DNA from: Stenotrophomonas maltophilia
Lineage (GTDB): Bacteria > Pseudomonadota > Gammaproteobacteria > Xanthomonadales > Xanthomonadaceae
Direction: 5' to 3'
DNA: 64,000 bases
Assembly: GCA_009912235.1 (NCBI GenBank)
Contig: WNDS01000001.1
Location: 558,001-622,000 of the forward strand
The position numbers were made by a program, and so were the translations under genes. The notes below the pieces were generated by a model, which did no database searches, was not told the DNA's origin, and was given only the letters and a program-made list of their open reading frames with translations. How positions within the stretch are numbered: position 1 is the stretch's first letter; each line of letters starts with the position of its first letter. This document shows positions 51,521-61,346 of the stretch, piece by piece.

Positions 51521-51679
51521 GTAGTGCCGGCCGCTGGCCGGCAACCTCGCCATGCCTGCAATCGCAGGCATCCATCCACGCATGGCGTGGATCTACAAAA
51601 CCAACCGCCATCCGCACAGGGTGGCCCGTGGTAGTGCCGGCCGCTGGCCGGCAACCTCGCCATGCCTGCAATCGCAGGC
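51521..51679. repeat. 49-bp exact direct repeats around a SMAG unit
   Basis: GTAGTGCCGGCCGCTGGCCG and the following bases up to CAATCGCAGGC occur identically at 51521-51569 and 51631-51679. Each contains two small palindromes (GCCGGC..GCCGGC and GCCTGC..GCAGGC). Between them, 51573-51596 is a reverse SMAG unit ending CGTGGATCTAC. The block separates the convergent serA and Nudix-linked gene. Confidence 0.85.
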
Positions 51680-51685
51680 GTGGCC

Positions 51686-52078
51686 TCAGAACCTGACAGC
51701 GTGCAGGTTCTTGTAGAAATCCCAATGGATGAGGATCCGGTCCTGGACCGACAGGAACAGCGTGTCAACGAAATCCAACGCGTCGACATGCTGCAGCCAA
51801 TCCTCCAGGCGGACCTCCAGCGCAGGCACCGCGTCATCCATCTGGATGACCGTCAACGCAGCCCCGGCAGGCAACCCGATACTCGCGGCGATACCACGCA
51901 GCGCCTGCTCAAGCTGCTCCCGCCCCACGCCCGGAACCTCCAGACAGGACGGTACCTGCTGCCAGTCGATGGACGTGATGACCGGCAGCGCTGCCTTGAT
52001 CATCGCGATGGCCGCCTTTTCCTGCGCAGCGCCACAGGCGTGAGCCGCAACAAACGCCGCACTGGTGCCGGAGAGCAT
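51686..52078 (-). CDS. Hypothetical protein coupled to a Nudix hydrolase
   Basis: 130 residues, not recognised. It begins MLSGTSAAFVAAHACGAAQE and KAAIAMIKAALPVITSIDWQ, has LALRGI-like helical and VDALDFVDTLFLSV strand segments, and ends YKNLHAVRF. No signal peptide or membrane helix. The start shares its A with the TGA of the upstream Nudix gene (TGATG), strongly implying coupled translation. It is not an obvious enzyme; a small alpha/beta regulatory or partner protein is possible. Confidence 0.7.
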   Translation of the reverse strand: MLSGTSAAFVAAHACGAAQEKAAIAMIKAALPVITSIDWQQVPSCLEVPGVGREQLEQALRGIAASIGLPAGAALTVIQMDDAVPALEVRLEDWLQHVDALDFVDTLFLSVQDRILIHWDFYKNLHAVRF

Positions 52079-52647
52079 CAACGCGCCAGCCACCGCCGCG
52101 CCATCCGCTGCATCGAGGCGTCCGATGCCGGGTCGGCGGCGATCTCGTCCACCGGGCGCCAGGCCAGGTCCAGCAACTCCTCGCTGATGGCGAACGCTTC
52201 GCCGGCCACCGCGCGGATCACGAAACGCACGTCGTAATGCCAATGCCCAGGTACGTCCCGGCGCTCGGGAATCCAGCGCTTGTCGATGTCGAAGATGGCG
52301 GGGTCATCCAGCACCAGGCCGCTCAGGCCGGATTCCTCCTCGGCCTCCTTCAGTGCCACCCGGGCCAGGTCGCGGTCGCCATCGGCGTGCCCGCCCAGCT
52401 GCAGCCAGCGTTGCAGCTTGCGGTGGTGGGTCAGCAGTGCACGGCTGCCGTCGGCGCTGACCAGCCAGGCGCTGCCGGTGAAATGGCCGGCCAGCCGGTC
52501 GCGCAGGAAGGGATCTTCCGGGTCGTCGATCAGTGTGCTGAATTCGGCAGCCAGTGCGTCGTCGCCGGGCACGGCGGCCGCATGGTCGCGCAGCAGCCCG
52601 CGCAGACGATCGTCAAGTGCGGCAAGGAGTTCGACGGATTCGCTCAT
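52078..52647 (-). CDS. Nudix hydrolase
   Basis: About 189 residues. The Nudix box is present in altered form: GGHADGDRDLARVALKEAEE then ESGL, keeping the Gly and the EAEEES glutamates that bind metal, with R in place of the first Glu and K for the usual R. WLQLGGHADGD is a hallmark of a proteobacterial subfamily often annotated simply as NUDIX hydrolase. Substrate (a nucleoside diphosphate derivative) is unknown. ATG 52647 was chosen over GTG 52662. It is coupled to the downstream unrecognised gene. Confidence 0.88.
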   Translation of the reverse strand: MSESVELLAALDDRLRGLLRDHAAAVPGDDALAAEFSTLIDDPEDPFLRDRLAGHFTGSAWLVSADGSRALLTHHRKLQRWLQLGGHADGDRDLARVALKEAEEESGLSGLVLDDPAIFDIDKRWIPERRDVPGHWHYDVRFVIRAVAGEAFAISEELLDLAWRPVDEIAADPASDASMQRMARRWLAR

Positions 52648-52819
52648 GAATACGGGGCGCACGAAAAAGATCGGCCATTATCGCCGTTCATTGTTGCGAT
52701 TGCGCTTGTGCGCAGGCTTCAGCTTTGGCTAAGGTACAGCGGGCTGTTCGCAACCCCTTCACAAGGCCGGCGGCAATGCACCGCCTGCCCCACCCAACGA
52801 ACACTTAGGGAAGTACTGC

Positions 52820-54295
52820 ATGCTGAAAGCTCTGTTGAGGGTCAAGCCGGTGCAACCGGCCGGCCACGTCGATGCCGGCGAACCCATCGAAGGCAGCCTG
52901 GACGGCGAAGCCACGTTGAAACGGACCCTCACGGCCAAACACCTCATCATGCTCGGCATCGGTGCGGTGATCGGCGCAGGTATCTTCGTGCTGACCGGCC
53001 AGGCGGCGGCCAACCACGCCGGTCCGGCGGTGATGCTGTCCTTCGTGATCGCCGGCTTCGCCTGTGCGCTGGCCGGCCTGTGCTATGCCGAATTCGCCGC
53101 GATGATGCCGGTCTCCGGCAGCGCCTACTCCTATTCCTACGCCACCCTCGGCGAAGGCATGGCCTGGTTCATCGGCTGGTGCCTGGTGCTGGAGTACCTG
53201 TTCGCCTCGGCCTCGGTCGCGGTGGGCTGGTCGGCCTACCTGATCAGCTTCATCACCACCACGCTGCACATGTCGTTCCCGGACGCGCTCAGCGCCGCGC
53301 CGATTGCCTGGACCGGCAGCGAGTTCGTGCAGTCCGGCAAGCTGTTCAACCTGCCGGCGGTGCTGATCGTGGCGGCGGTCTCGGGCCTGCTGTACGTCGG
53401 CGTGACCCAGTCCGCCTTCGTCAACGCGATCATCGTGGCGATCAAGGTCACCGTCATCTGCCTGTTCATCGGCTTCGGCGCGGCGCACATCGACCCGGCC
53501 AACTGGCACCCGTTCATTCCGGAAAACACCGGCGTGGTGGGCGAATTCGGCTGGAGCGGCGTGTTCCGCGCAGCCACCATCGTGTTCTTCGCCTACATCG
53601 GCTTCGACGCGGTCTCCACCGCGGCCGGCGAAACCAAGGACCCGCAGCGCAACATGCCGATCGGCCTGCTGGGCTCGCTGGCGGTCTGCACCGTGGTCTA
53701 CATCATCGTCTGCGCGGTGCTGACCGGCATGATGCCGTTCAACCTGCTGGGCACCGACAAGCCGGTGGCCACTGCACTGGAGCCGTATGCTTCGCTGTCG
53801 TGGCTGAAGACCGCGGTGGAAATCGGCGCCGTCGCCGGCCTGTCCTCGGTGGTGCTGGTGATGATGATGGGCCAGACCCGCATCGCCTACACCATCTCGC
53901 GCGACGGCCTGCTGCCGAAGTTCTTCGGCAAGGTCCACGCCCGCTTCCGCACCCCGTACGTGGCCACCATCGTGGTGGGCGTGCTGGCGGCCGCGCTGGC
54001 CGGCCTGGTGCCGCTGAACGTGCTGGGTAAACTGGTGTCGATGGGCGCGCTGCTGGCCTTCGCCACGGTCTGCATCGGCGTGCTGGTGCTGCGCTACAGC
54101 CGCCGGGAACTGCACCGCCCGTTCCGCGTGCCGCTGGTGTGGGTCATCTGCCCGCTCGGCGCGGCCACCTGCCTGTTCCTGTTCTGGCAGGCGTTCGCGG
54201 TGCACTGGCACCTGTTCATCGGCTGGACCCTGCTGGGCCTGCTGATCTACCTGGGCTACGGCATGCGCAACAGCAAGCTCGCCAAGTCGCCCTGA
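52820..54295 (+). CDS. APC-family amino acid permease (first of tandem pair)
   Basis: 491-residue inner-membrane transporter of the amino acid-polyamine-organocation superfamily, cationic-amino-acid-transporter-like. After a short cytoplasmic head (MLKALLRVKPVQPAGHVDAG), the first helix carries the GIGAVIGAGIFVLTGQAAA substrate-binding loop. About twelve to thirteen spans follow, including FFAYIGFDAVSTAAGETKDP. The ATG at 52820 has an AGGGAAG site. It is followed by a strong terminator-like hairpin and then a paralogue of about the same length, a tandem duplication. The transported amino acid is unknown. Confidence 0.9.
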   Translation: MLKALLRVKPVQPAGHVDAGEPIEGSLDGEATLKRTLTAKHLIMLGIGAVIGAGIFVLTGQAAANHAGPAVMLSFVIAGFACALAGLCYAEFAAMMPVSGSAYSYSYATLGEGMAWFIGWCLVLEYLFASASVAVGWSAYLISFITTTLHMSFPDALSAAPIAWTGSEFVQSGKLFNLPAVLIVAAVSGLLYVGVTQSAFVNAIIVAIKVTVICLFIGFGAAHIDPANWHPFIPENTGVVGEFGWSGVFRAATIVFFAYIGFDAVSTAAGETKDPQRNMPIGLLGSLAVCTVVYIIVCAVLTGMMPFNLLGTDKPVATALEPYASLSWLKTAVEIGAVAGLSSVVLVMMMGQTRIAYTISRDGLLPKFFGKVHARFRTPYVATIVVGVLAAALAGLVPLNVLGKLVSMGALLAFATVCIGVLVLRYSRRELHRPFRVPLVWVICPLGAATCLFLFWQAFAVHWHLFIGWTLLGLLIYLGYGMRNSKLAKSP

Positions 54296-54302
54296 TTTCC
54301 CG

Positions 54303-54335
54303 ACGGGCCGGCCCCTGCGCCGGCCCGTTCGTTTT
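54303..54335 (+). terminator. Rho-independent terminator after first permease
   Basis: A ten-bp GC stem (ACGGGCCGGC pairing with GCCGGCCCGT) around a 6-nt loop is followed by TCGTTTT. It lies 8 bases after the permease stop and separates it from the second permease, so the two have at least partly independent transcripts. Confidence 0.8.
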
Positions 54336-54381
54336 CGCCCGCGCGCCAGCCACCAGCACGCACCGACAAGACACACGACAC

Positions 54382-55809
54382 ATGTTCAAGCAACTGTGGG
54401 CCACCAAGCACCCGCACGCCGCCCATGAAGACGCCAACGGGCTCAGCCTGCGCCGCACCCTGGGCCCCTGGGGCCTGACCGCGCTGGGTATCGGCGCGGT
54501 GATCGGCGGCGGCATCTTCGTCATCACCGGCCAGGCCGCGGCCAACCATGCCGGCCCGGCCATCATGCTGTCGTTCGTGCTGGCGGCGGTGTGCTGTGCG
54601 TTCTGCGCCATGGCCTACGCCGAATTCGCTTCGATGGTGCCGGTGTCCGGCAGCGCCTACACCTACACCTACGCCACCTTCGGCGAGCTCTCGGCCTGGT
54701 TCATCGGCTGGATGCTGGTGCTCGAATACGGCTTCTCGGCCTCGGCGGTGGCGGTCAGCTGGACCGGCTATTTCCTCAGCCTGCTCAGCCATTTCGACAT
54801 CCACCTGCCAGCAGCCCTGGTCAGCGCCCCGCTGGATGGCCAGCTGCGCCCCACCGGCGCCATCGCCAACCTGCCGGCCGCCATCCTGGTGCTGCTGCTG
54901 ACCTGGCTGTGCTACGTGGGCATCAGCAAATCCTCGGCGATGAACATGGCCATGGTGGTGCTGAAGACCGGCCTGATCGTGCTGGTCATCGTGGTCGGTT
55001 GGAAGTATGTGGACAACAGCCACTGGACCCCGTTCATCCCGGCCAACGAAGGGCCCGGCAAGTACGGCATGGAAGGCGTGCTGCGCGGCGCGGCCATGGT
55101 GTTCTTCGCCTACATCGGCTTCGAGGCGGTGTCGGTGGCCGCGCAGGAATCACACCGGCCGCAGCGCGACATGCCGGTCGGCATGATGGCTTCGCTGGTG
55201 ATCTGCACCATTCTCTACATCGCCATGGCGGCGGTGATGACCGGCCTGGTGCCCTACCAGCTGCTGGGCACCGATGAGCCGGTGGTCACTGCGGTGGCGG
55301 CGCACCCGCAGCTGGGCTGGCTGCGCGTGGTGGTCGAGATCGGCGCGCTGATCGGGCTGTCGTCGGTGGTGCTGGTGATGGTCATCGCGCAGCCGCGCAT
55401 CTTCATGATCATGGGCCGCGACGGGCTGCTGCCGCCGCTGTTCACCAAGATCCACCCGACCTACCGCACGCCGCACATCAACACCGTCATCACCGGCATC
55501 GGCATCGCGCTGCTGGCGGCGCTGTTCCCGCTGGACATCCTGGGCGAACTGACCTCGATGGGCACGCTGATCGCCTTCGCTGCGGTGTGTGCCGGCGTGC
55601 TGATCCTGCGCCGCAACCAGCCGGACCTGCCGCGCCCGTTCCGTATTCCCGGCGCGTGGTTGGTCTGCAGCCTGGGCGTGATCAGCTGCCTGGCGCTGCT
55701 CTCGGCGATGACGCTGCACAACTGGATGCTGATGGCGGTGTGGACGGCCGGCGGCTTCGTCATCTACTTCTGCTACGGCTTCAGGCACAGCCGCCTGCGC
55801 GGCAAGTAA
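54382..55809 (+). CDS. APC-family amino acid permease (second of tandem pair)
   Basis: 475-residue paralogue of the preceding permease, sharing GIGAVIGGGIFVITGQAAAN, MVPVSGSAYTYTYATFGE and FFAYIGFEAVSVAAQESHRP. The head (MFKQLWATKHPHAAHEDANG) and the tail (YGFRHSRLRGK) differ. About twelve membrane spans. It probably arose by tandem duplication and has since diverged, perhaps to a different substrate. It is followed by its own hairpin terminator. Confidence 0.9.
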   Translation: MFKQLWATKHPHAAHEDANGLSLRRTLGPWGLTALGIGAVIGGGIFVITGQAAANHAGPAIMLSFVLAAVCCAFCAMAYAEFASMVPVSGSAYTYTYATFGELSAWFIGWMLVLEYGFSASAVAVSWTGYFLSLLSHFDIHLPAALVSAPLDGQLRPTGAIANLPAAILVLLLTWLCYVGISKSSAMNMAMVVLKTGLIVLVIVVGWKYVDNSHWTPFIPANEGPGKYGMEGVLRGAAMVFFAYIGFEAVSVAAQESHRPQRDMPVGMMASLVICTILYIAMAAVMTGLVPYQLLGTDEPVVTAVAAHPQLGWLRVVVEIGALIGLSSVVLVMVIAQPRIFMIMGRDGLLPPLFTKIHPTYRTPHINTVITGIGIALLAALFPLDILGELTSMGTLIAFAAVCAGVLILRRNQPDLPRPFRIPGAWLVCSLGVISCLALLSAMTLHNWMLMAVWTAGGFVIYFCYGFRHSRLRGK

Positions 55810-55812
55810 GCG

Positions 55813-55847
55813 CGGCAGGGCCTCCAGGGGCCCTGCCCTGCCGCCTT
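55813..55847 (+). terminator. Probable terminator after second permease
   Basis: CGGCAGGGC (55813-55821) pairs with GCCCTGCCG (55835-55843) around a loop that can itself pair; a short CCTTTC follows. It lies in the spacer to the convergent lipoprotein gene and may serve both directions. Confidence 0.65.
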
Positions 55848-55869
55848 TCATGCAGGACGCCCGCCACGG

Positions 55870-56244
55870 CTAGCGGCGGTTGAACCAGATCAGCTGCTGC
55901 TGCCAGCCGGCACCGGCCATGCAGTCGCTGTACTCGCTGCTGCGGTCGGACGCATTGACGTCCACGATGTAGCTCTCCAGTTTCGGCATCGGCACCATGT
56001 TGTACTTGCCGTCGATGGTGCAGGTCTCATCCAGCCTGCAGGGCACGCGCTGGTCCTCGTAGACGGTGCGCGTGGCCACTTCGTTGCGCACCGGCCAGTG
56101 CTCGCCCGCCTTGGCCCTGCAGCCGGTGTGGGTGGGGCCGAACGCCGGCGCCTCCCGGTCCATCCTGACCCACTCCATCGCGCAGCCGCTGCTGACCAGC
56201 ACGACACCGATCATCACCATCACTCCCGCCGCGCGCGTGATCAT
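55870..56244 (-). CDS. Putative lipoprotein, unknown function
   Basis: 124 residues. MITRAAGVMVMIGVVLVSSG ends in a lipobox (VSSGC), predicting a lipid-anchored envelope protein. The mature part has several Cys (HTGCRAKAGE, CRLDETCTIDG, YSDCMAGAGW) that could form disulfides. ATG 56244 has an AGGAGG site. It is not recognised as a named family. Confidence 0.78.
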   Translation of the reverse strand: MITRAAGVMVMIGVVLVSSGCAMEWVRMDREAPAFGPTHTGCRAKAGEHWPVRNEVATRTVYEDQRVPCRLDETCTIDGKYNMVPMPKLESYIVDVNASDRSSEYSDCMAGAGWQQQLIWFNRR

Positions 56245-56498
56245 CGAAACACCCTCCTGTCCCTGGCGCCCGCCGGAATTGCTGAGGCACCTCGATGGTG
56301 TTTCGCGGCCCGAAGGCTGTCCACGACCGGAATCGCTTCCAGTTGGCGCGCGCTCCTCCCCATTCAGCCGGCGCTGTGCCTGCCTCGATCCAAACACCGG
56401 GCCGCCACGGAACGGGCCCGCCCCACCCCTCGCGCACGCCCTCCCGGCGTCGCCCAGGGCCGTCCCAGCATCGGGCCGGATCACGTAAAATGGCGGGC

Positions 56499-57140
56499 AT
56501 GAACGCCCCCACCTTCCCGTACGACACCGCCCGCCTGGGCGAACTGGCCCAGCTGCTGATCGACAACGTCCGCGAACTGGCCCAGGCCGGCTGGACGCCC
56601 GCCACCAGCAGCAACTTTTCCCACCGCCTGGACGACCGCCATGCGGCCATCACCGTGTCCGGCAAGGACAAGGGGCGACTGGTGCCGGACGACATCATGG
56701 TGGTGGATTTCGACGGCAAGGCCGTGGGCCGCCCGCTGCGCCCGTCGGCCGAGACCCTGCTGCACACCCAGCTGTACCGCCGCTTCCCGGACATCGGCTG
56801 CGTGCTGCACACCCACTCGCCGGTGCAGACCATCGCCTCGCGCCTGTACGCGCCGCAGGGCCATGTGCACCTGGCGGGCTACGAACTGCTGAAGGCCTTT
56901 GCCGGCAACAGCACCCATGACATGGCGCTGGATGTGCCCGTGTTCGCCAATACCCAGGACATGGACGTGCTCTCGGCCCAGGTTGATGCGCTGCTGGATG
57001 CGCAGTCGATGTGGGGCTACCTGATCGACGGCCATGGGCTGTACGCCTGGGGCCGCGACATGGCCGAAGCCCGCCGCCACCTGGAGGCCTTCGAGTTCCT
57101 GCTGCACTGCGAACTGGAGTTGAAGAAGCTGCGCGGCTGA
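56499..57140 (+). CDS. mtnB: Methylthioribulose-1-phosphate dehydratase
   Basis: 213 residues of the class II aldolase/adducin fold. It dehydrates 5-methylthioribulose-1-phosphate in methionine salvage. [32 protein letters not shown], and the metal-binding [12 protein letters not shown] and [11 protein letters not shown] (zinc histidines) are visible. ATG 56499 ([13 protein letters not shown]) is preferred; ATG 56490 is three codons longer. It is followed by mtnD and mtnC, completing three consecutive pathway steps. Confidence 0.93.
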   Translation: MNAPTFPYDTARLGELAQLLIDNVRELAQAGWTPATSSNFSHRLDDRHAAITVSGKDKGRLVPDDIMVVDFDGKAVGRPLRPSAETLLHTQLYRRFPDIGCVLHTHSPVQTIASRLYAPQGHVHLAGYELLKAFAGNSTHDMALDVPVFANTQDMDVLSAQVDALLDAQSMWGYLIDGHGLYAWGRDMAEARRHLEAFEFLLHCELELKKLRG

Positions 57141-57275
57141 AACCGCTCGATCGGCAAAATCACGACCTGAAAGGAATCTGAGCCGTTTTCAGGGCCGTGC
57201 CCCGTGTCACGCCCCCCGCGTCACAGCGCTGTTAATCTTTGTGTTCCCCCCACTACCCACGTTCAAGCTGCCGCC

Positions 57276-57833
57276 ATGAGCCGACTGCGCATCTACGACG
57301 ACACCCGCCCCGACGCCCCGCTGCTGGACACCCAGGACGGCGCGGCCATCGCTGCCGAACTGCAGAAGATCGGCGTGACCTTCGAACGCTGGCAGGCCAC
57401 CGCGCCGGTCGCCCCGGGCGCCAGCCAGGACGAAGTGTTTGCCGCCTATCGCGCCGACATCGACCGTCTGGTGGCCGAGCGTGGCTTCAAGAGCGTGGAC
57501 GTGGCCTCGATCGCCCCGGACAATCCCAACCGCGCCGAGATGCGCAAGAAGTTCCTCGACGAACACTTCCACAAGGAAGACGAGGTGCGCTTCTTCGTGG
57601 CTGGCTCGGGCCTGTTCACCCTGCACGTGGGTGACAAGGTCTTCGAGATCGAGTGCGTGAAGAACGACCTGATCGCCGTGCCGGACGGCATCACCCACTG
57701 GTTTGACATGGGCGAGGAGCCGAGCTTCGTGGCGATCCGCTTCTTCACCGAGGCCGATGGCTGGGTGGGCCACTTCACCGGCACCGACATCGCGCAGAAA
57801 TTCCCCCGTTACGTTCCAACCCAGGCATCCTGA
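57276..57833 (+). CDS. mtnD: Acireductone dioxygenase
   Basis: 185-residue cupin. It oxidises acireductone to the keto-acid precursor of methionine (Fe form). Metal ligands are in [17 protein letters not shown] (His, His, Glu) and [10 protein letters not shown] (His). The 135-base gap from mtnB may hold its own promoter. It overlaps nothing and is 4 bases from mtnC. Confidence 0.95.
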   Translation: MSRLRIYDDTRPDAPLLDTQDGAAIAAELQKIGVTFERWQATAPVAPGASQDEVFAAYRADIDRLVAERGFKSVDVASIAPDNPNRAEMRKKFLDEHFHKEDEVRFFVAGSGLFTLHVGDKVFEIECVKNDLIAVPDGITHWFDMGEEPSFVAIRFFTEADGWVGHFTGTDIAQKFPRYVPTQAS

Positions 57834-57837
57834 ATCC

Positions 57838-58533
57838 ATGCAGCCCCGCGTCATCCTGACCGACATCGAAGGCACCACCAGCAGCATCTCGTTCGTCAAG
57901 AACGTGCTGTTCCCCTACGCCCGCAAGGCACTGCCCGGCTTCGTGGCCGAGCATGGCCAGCAGCCCGACGTTCGCCGCTGGCTGGACCTGGTGGCCGCCG
58001 AGATTGGCGGTGCCTGCCAGGATGGCGTGATCGTGGAGACGCTGCAGGGCTGGATCGACCAGGACCGCAAGCACACTGCGCTGAAGGCCCTGCAGGGCCT
58101 GATCTGGGACGCCGGCTACCGCCGCGGCGACTACACCGCCCACTTCTACCCGGAAGTGGCGCCGGTGCTGAAGGGCTGGCACGCCGCCGGCCTGCCGCTG
58201 TACGTGTATTCGTCCGGCTCGGTGCCGGCGCAGAAGCTGTTCTTCGGCTTCAGCGACGCCGGTGACCTCAGCCCGCTGGTGTCGGGCTGGTTCGACACCG
58301 AAGTGGGCGGCAAGCGCGAGGCCGACAGCTACCGCCAAATCGTGCGCGCCATCGGCGTGCCGGCAGGCGAGATCCTGTTCCTCTCCGACGTGGTGGAAGA
58401 GCTGGACGCCGCCCGCGACGCCGGCCTGCAGACCCGCCTGCTGGACCGCCTGGACGACTACCCGCTGCCGCGCACCGGCGATGCCGCGCACGGCCACGAC
58501 CGCGTCGAGAATTTCCAGCAGATCACGTTGTAG
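57838..58533 (+). CDS. mtnC: Enolase-phosphatase E1
   Basis: 231-residue HAD phosphatase that enolises and dephosphorylates diketo-methylthiopentyl phosphate to acireductone. HAD motif I is [19 protein letters not shown], motif [13 protein letters not shown] and motif [17 protein letters not shown]. It starts 4 bases after mtnD and is followed by a terminator. The three mtn genes form one unit; mtnA and mtnK-type genes are absent from the window. Confidence 0.95.
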   Translation: MQPRVILTDIEGTTSSISFVKNVLFPYARKALPGFVAEHGQQPDVRRWLDLVAAEIGGACQDGVIVETLQGWIDQDRKHTALKALQGLIWDAGYRRGDYTAHFYPEVAPVLKGWHAAGLPLYVYSSGSVPAQKLFFGFSDAGDLSPLVSGWFDTEVGGKREADSYRQIVRAIGVPAGEILFLSDVVEELDAARDAGLQTRLLDRLDDYPLPRTGDAAHGHDRVENFQQITL

Positions 58534-58545
58534 GTGGCGTACGGC

Positions 58546-58570
58546 GCGGGGCCATTGCCCCGCCGTTTTT
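58546..58570 (+). terminator. Rho-independent terminator after mtnC
   Basis: A perfect 7-bp stem GCGGGGC/GCCCCGC with a CATT loop is followed by CGTTTTT. It lies 13 bases beyond the mtnC stop and ends the methionine-salvage unit. Confidence 0.85.
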
Positions 58571-58597
58571 GCACGCCGTGTGTGTCCGCCCGTTTGG

Positions 58598-58620
58598 GTA
58601 GATCTACGCCATGCGTGGAT
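58598..58620. repeat. SMAG-type palindrome
   Basis: A single unit beginning GTAGATCTACGCCATGCGTG and ending TGGAT, in the convergent spacer between mtnC and the beta-mannosidase gene. Confidence 0.75.
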
Positions 58621-58652
58621 GGGGCGTTGGCAGCACCCCAAACGCTGTGGCG

Positions 58653-61269
58653 CTACCGGTCGTTGAGCGTCCGCACGCTCAGCGCATGCTGCAGGCTGGC
58701 CAGGTCCGCGCTGCTGCGCACGGCAATCGTGCGGGTTTCGCCCGGCAGCAGATCCAGCAGGTTGTCGTCCAGCTGTACGTCCAGAGTGCCGAAATCGATC
58801 CACGCGGCACGCACCAGCGCCGTGCTGTCCAGGCGCAGCTGGTAGTGGTCGCCACTGCTCTCCAGCCGCACCCGCAGGGCATCACGGTGCAGTGGCTGGT
58901 CCTTGGCCTCCACGAAGCCCGCCACCTGGCGTGCACTCACCTTGCCGTCCTGCAGCAGCTCGAACACCGCCACGGTGCGCGCGGCGTCGGCGTGGCCCAG
59001 CAGCTCGGCGTCGTTGTAGGTGCCCACGTCGGTGACACCGGCGGCGGCCAGCGTCACCGACTGTTCGCGGCGGCTGACCACCTTCCCGTCCAGATCCATC
59101 ACCTGAAGCCGCCAGCGCGCCTGCAACGGCAGCGCGCCGTCGTTCAACAGCCGCACGCGGGTGCGGCCCTCGTCGCGCAGCGCGGCCAGCGTGACCGGCG
59201 CGAAGAAGCGCCTGGCCGCGTAATGCAGCGCCTTCCAGCGCCCGTAGTAATCCACGCTGGACCAGGACGCGCCCGGCCACACATCGTTGAGCTGCCAGTA
59301 CAGCGAGCCCATCGTGTACGGGCGCGAGGCGCGGTGGTGCAGCGCGGCCAGCGCGATGCCCTCGGCCTGCATCACCTGGCTGAGGTAGACGAAATCGCCG
59401 AAATCACGCGGCGTGCCGTAGGCCATTTCGATGTAGTGCAGCAGGCGCGTGTTGCCTTCGCCGGCCATAAACTTCTGGTGGGCCCGGATCACCGGGCTGT
59501 CGATGCGCTGCTCGGCAGCCGTGGCCGCCTGCTCGATGGTGGCCAGTGACGGCCAGCCCTGCAGGCCATACTCGGACTTGAAACGCGGGGTCTCGCGCAG
59601 GTAGGCCTGCACCGACAGCGCCGGGTTTCCCCAGACTTCCCAGTAGTGGTTGTCGCCGCGGGTGGAATCGTTGGCCTTGGTGTCCAGGTCGTTGCTGGGC
59701 GAGCTGGACCAGTACGGCACGCCCAGCCCGTCCTCGGCCGCCACCGCGCGCAGGTCGTGGCCGAACAGATCCACATAGCCCTGCCAGACCTTGGCGGCGA
59801 ACACGGGATCGGCGGCCTTCAGGTCGCGGGCGTGGCCCCAGTCCTTCCACGCGGTCTCTTCTTCGTTGTTGCCACTCCACAGCACGATGCTGGGGTGATG
59901 GCGCAGCCGGCGCACGTTGTCGCGTGCCTCGGCCGCCACGTTGGCCCGGAAGGCCGGGTCATAACCGGGCTGCATGCCGCCACCAAACATGAAATCCTGC
60001 CAGACCATCAGCCCAAGCTCGTCGGCGATGTCGAAGAACGCATCCTCTTCGTAATAGCCGCCGCCCCAGTTGCGCACCATGTTCATGTTGGCATCGCGCG
60101 CGGCGGTCAGCACCTGCCGCAGCCGCGCGGCATCCACGCGCGCCGGGAAGGCGTCGAACGGAATCACGTTGGCGCCCTTGGCGAACACCGGCACGCCGTT
60201 GATGACGAAGGCAAAACCCTGCCCGCCCTTGTCATCCTGTTCGCGGCGCAGTTCCACCGTGCGCAGGCCGATGCGCTGCTGCAGGCGATGGGCCGCATCC
60301 TCGCCGTCGGCCAGGCTGACCTTCACCGTGTAGCGGTCCTGCGCGCCCTCCCCGGCCGGCCACCAGCGCCGTGGCCGCTCCAGCTGCGCCGGCACCTCCA
60401 CGGTGCTGCTTCCCGCGACCAGCTGGCTCGGCTGGCGGCGCTGGAACACGCGGCGCCCCTCGGGATCGAACACCTCCACCTGCAGCGGCACGCTGCCGGC
60501 GGCCTGCTGCTGTACCTGCACCTGCACGGTCAGGCGGGCGCGGCTGGCATCCAGCGCATCGGTGCGCACGGCCAGGTCGGTCAAGCGGTTGTCACCCCAG
60601 CCCTGCAGGTCGATGCCGCGCCAGACACCGGCGGTGACGTAGCGCGGGCGCCAGTCCCAGCCGAAGTGGTAGGCCGGCTTGCGCGCGAAGTTGCCGACCA
60701 TCGCGTCCTTGGGCTCATCACCATAGGGCGATGGGTAGTTGCCGGCGATCTTGTGCGGCATCGCCTGCACGGCCAGCAGCAGGGTGCGGATGGGCGAACG
60801 GAACACGATCTCCAGCGTGTTGCCGCTGGCCTTGAGCCGGCCATCCACGCGCGCGCCAGGTGCGGTGCGCGTTGTCGGCCTTCAGCAGCGGTGCGCCGTT
60901 GAGCGTCACCTCGGCGTAGGTATCCAGCCCGTCGAAGCGCAGTTCGGCATGCGGCAGCGCCAGCGTGGCCGCGTCCACGTCGAAACGGGCGCGGTACTCC
61001 CAGTCGGCCAGGCCGATCCATTGCAGCTCCGACTCGGCCGCGCCCACGTACGGGTCACGGATCAGCCCGTGCGCCAGCAGGTCGGTGTGCACGCTGCCGG
61101 GCACATGGGCCGCGCGCCATTGCTGCAGCCCCGGATGGGCCGCGCCCTGTGCATCACCAGGCAGCAGCCGGAACTGCCAGTCGGCCTGCAGCGGCGCCGC
61201 GGCGGTGGGGAAAGCAACCGCCGCGATCAGCAGCAGGAGCAGACGGACAACGAGGGAAAGACGATGCAC
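58653..61269 (-). pseudogene. GH2 beta-mannosidase, apparent frameshift
   Basis: An exported glycoside hydrolase family 2 beta-mannosidase of about 870 residues. The GTG start at 61269 (VHRLSLVVRLLLLLIAAVAF, signal peptide) has an AGGAG site. The N-terminal sugar-binding part (WQFRLLPGDAQG; IGLADWEYRARFDVDA) reads to LLKADNAHRTWRAR, then the frame shifts at a GCGCGCGC tract (60848-60856). The rest (VDGRLKASGNTLEIVFRSPI ...) has the GH2 catalytic acid segment MVRNWGGGYYEEDAFFD and SGNNEEE, and the nucleophile region FKSEYGLQGWPS. Restoring one GC pair would repair it. It is the last gene of a sugar operon; it is broken, or mis-sequenced at a slippery site. Confidence 0.88.
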
Positions 61270-61346
61270 GTGATGCTCCTGGTGTTCCGCCGGGCGCGGC
61301 CCGGCGCTACCGATTTCCATGCGTCATGCGTTCGGCGGAATGCGCC

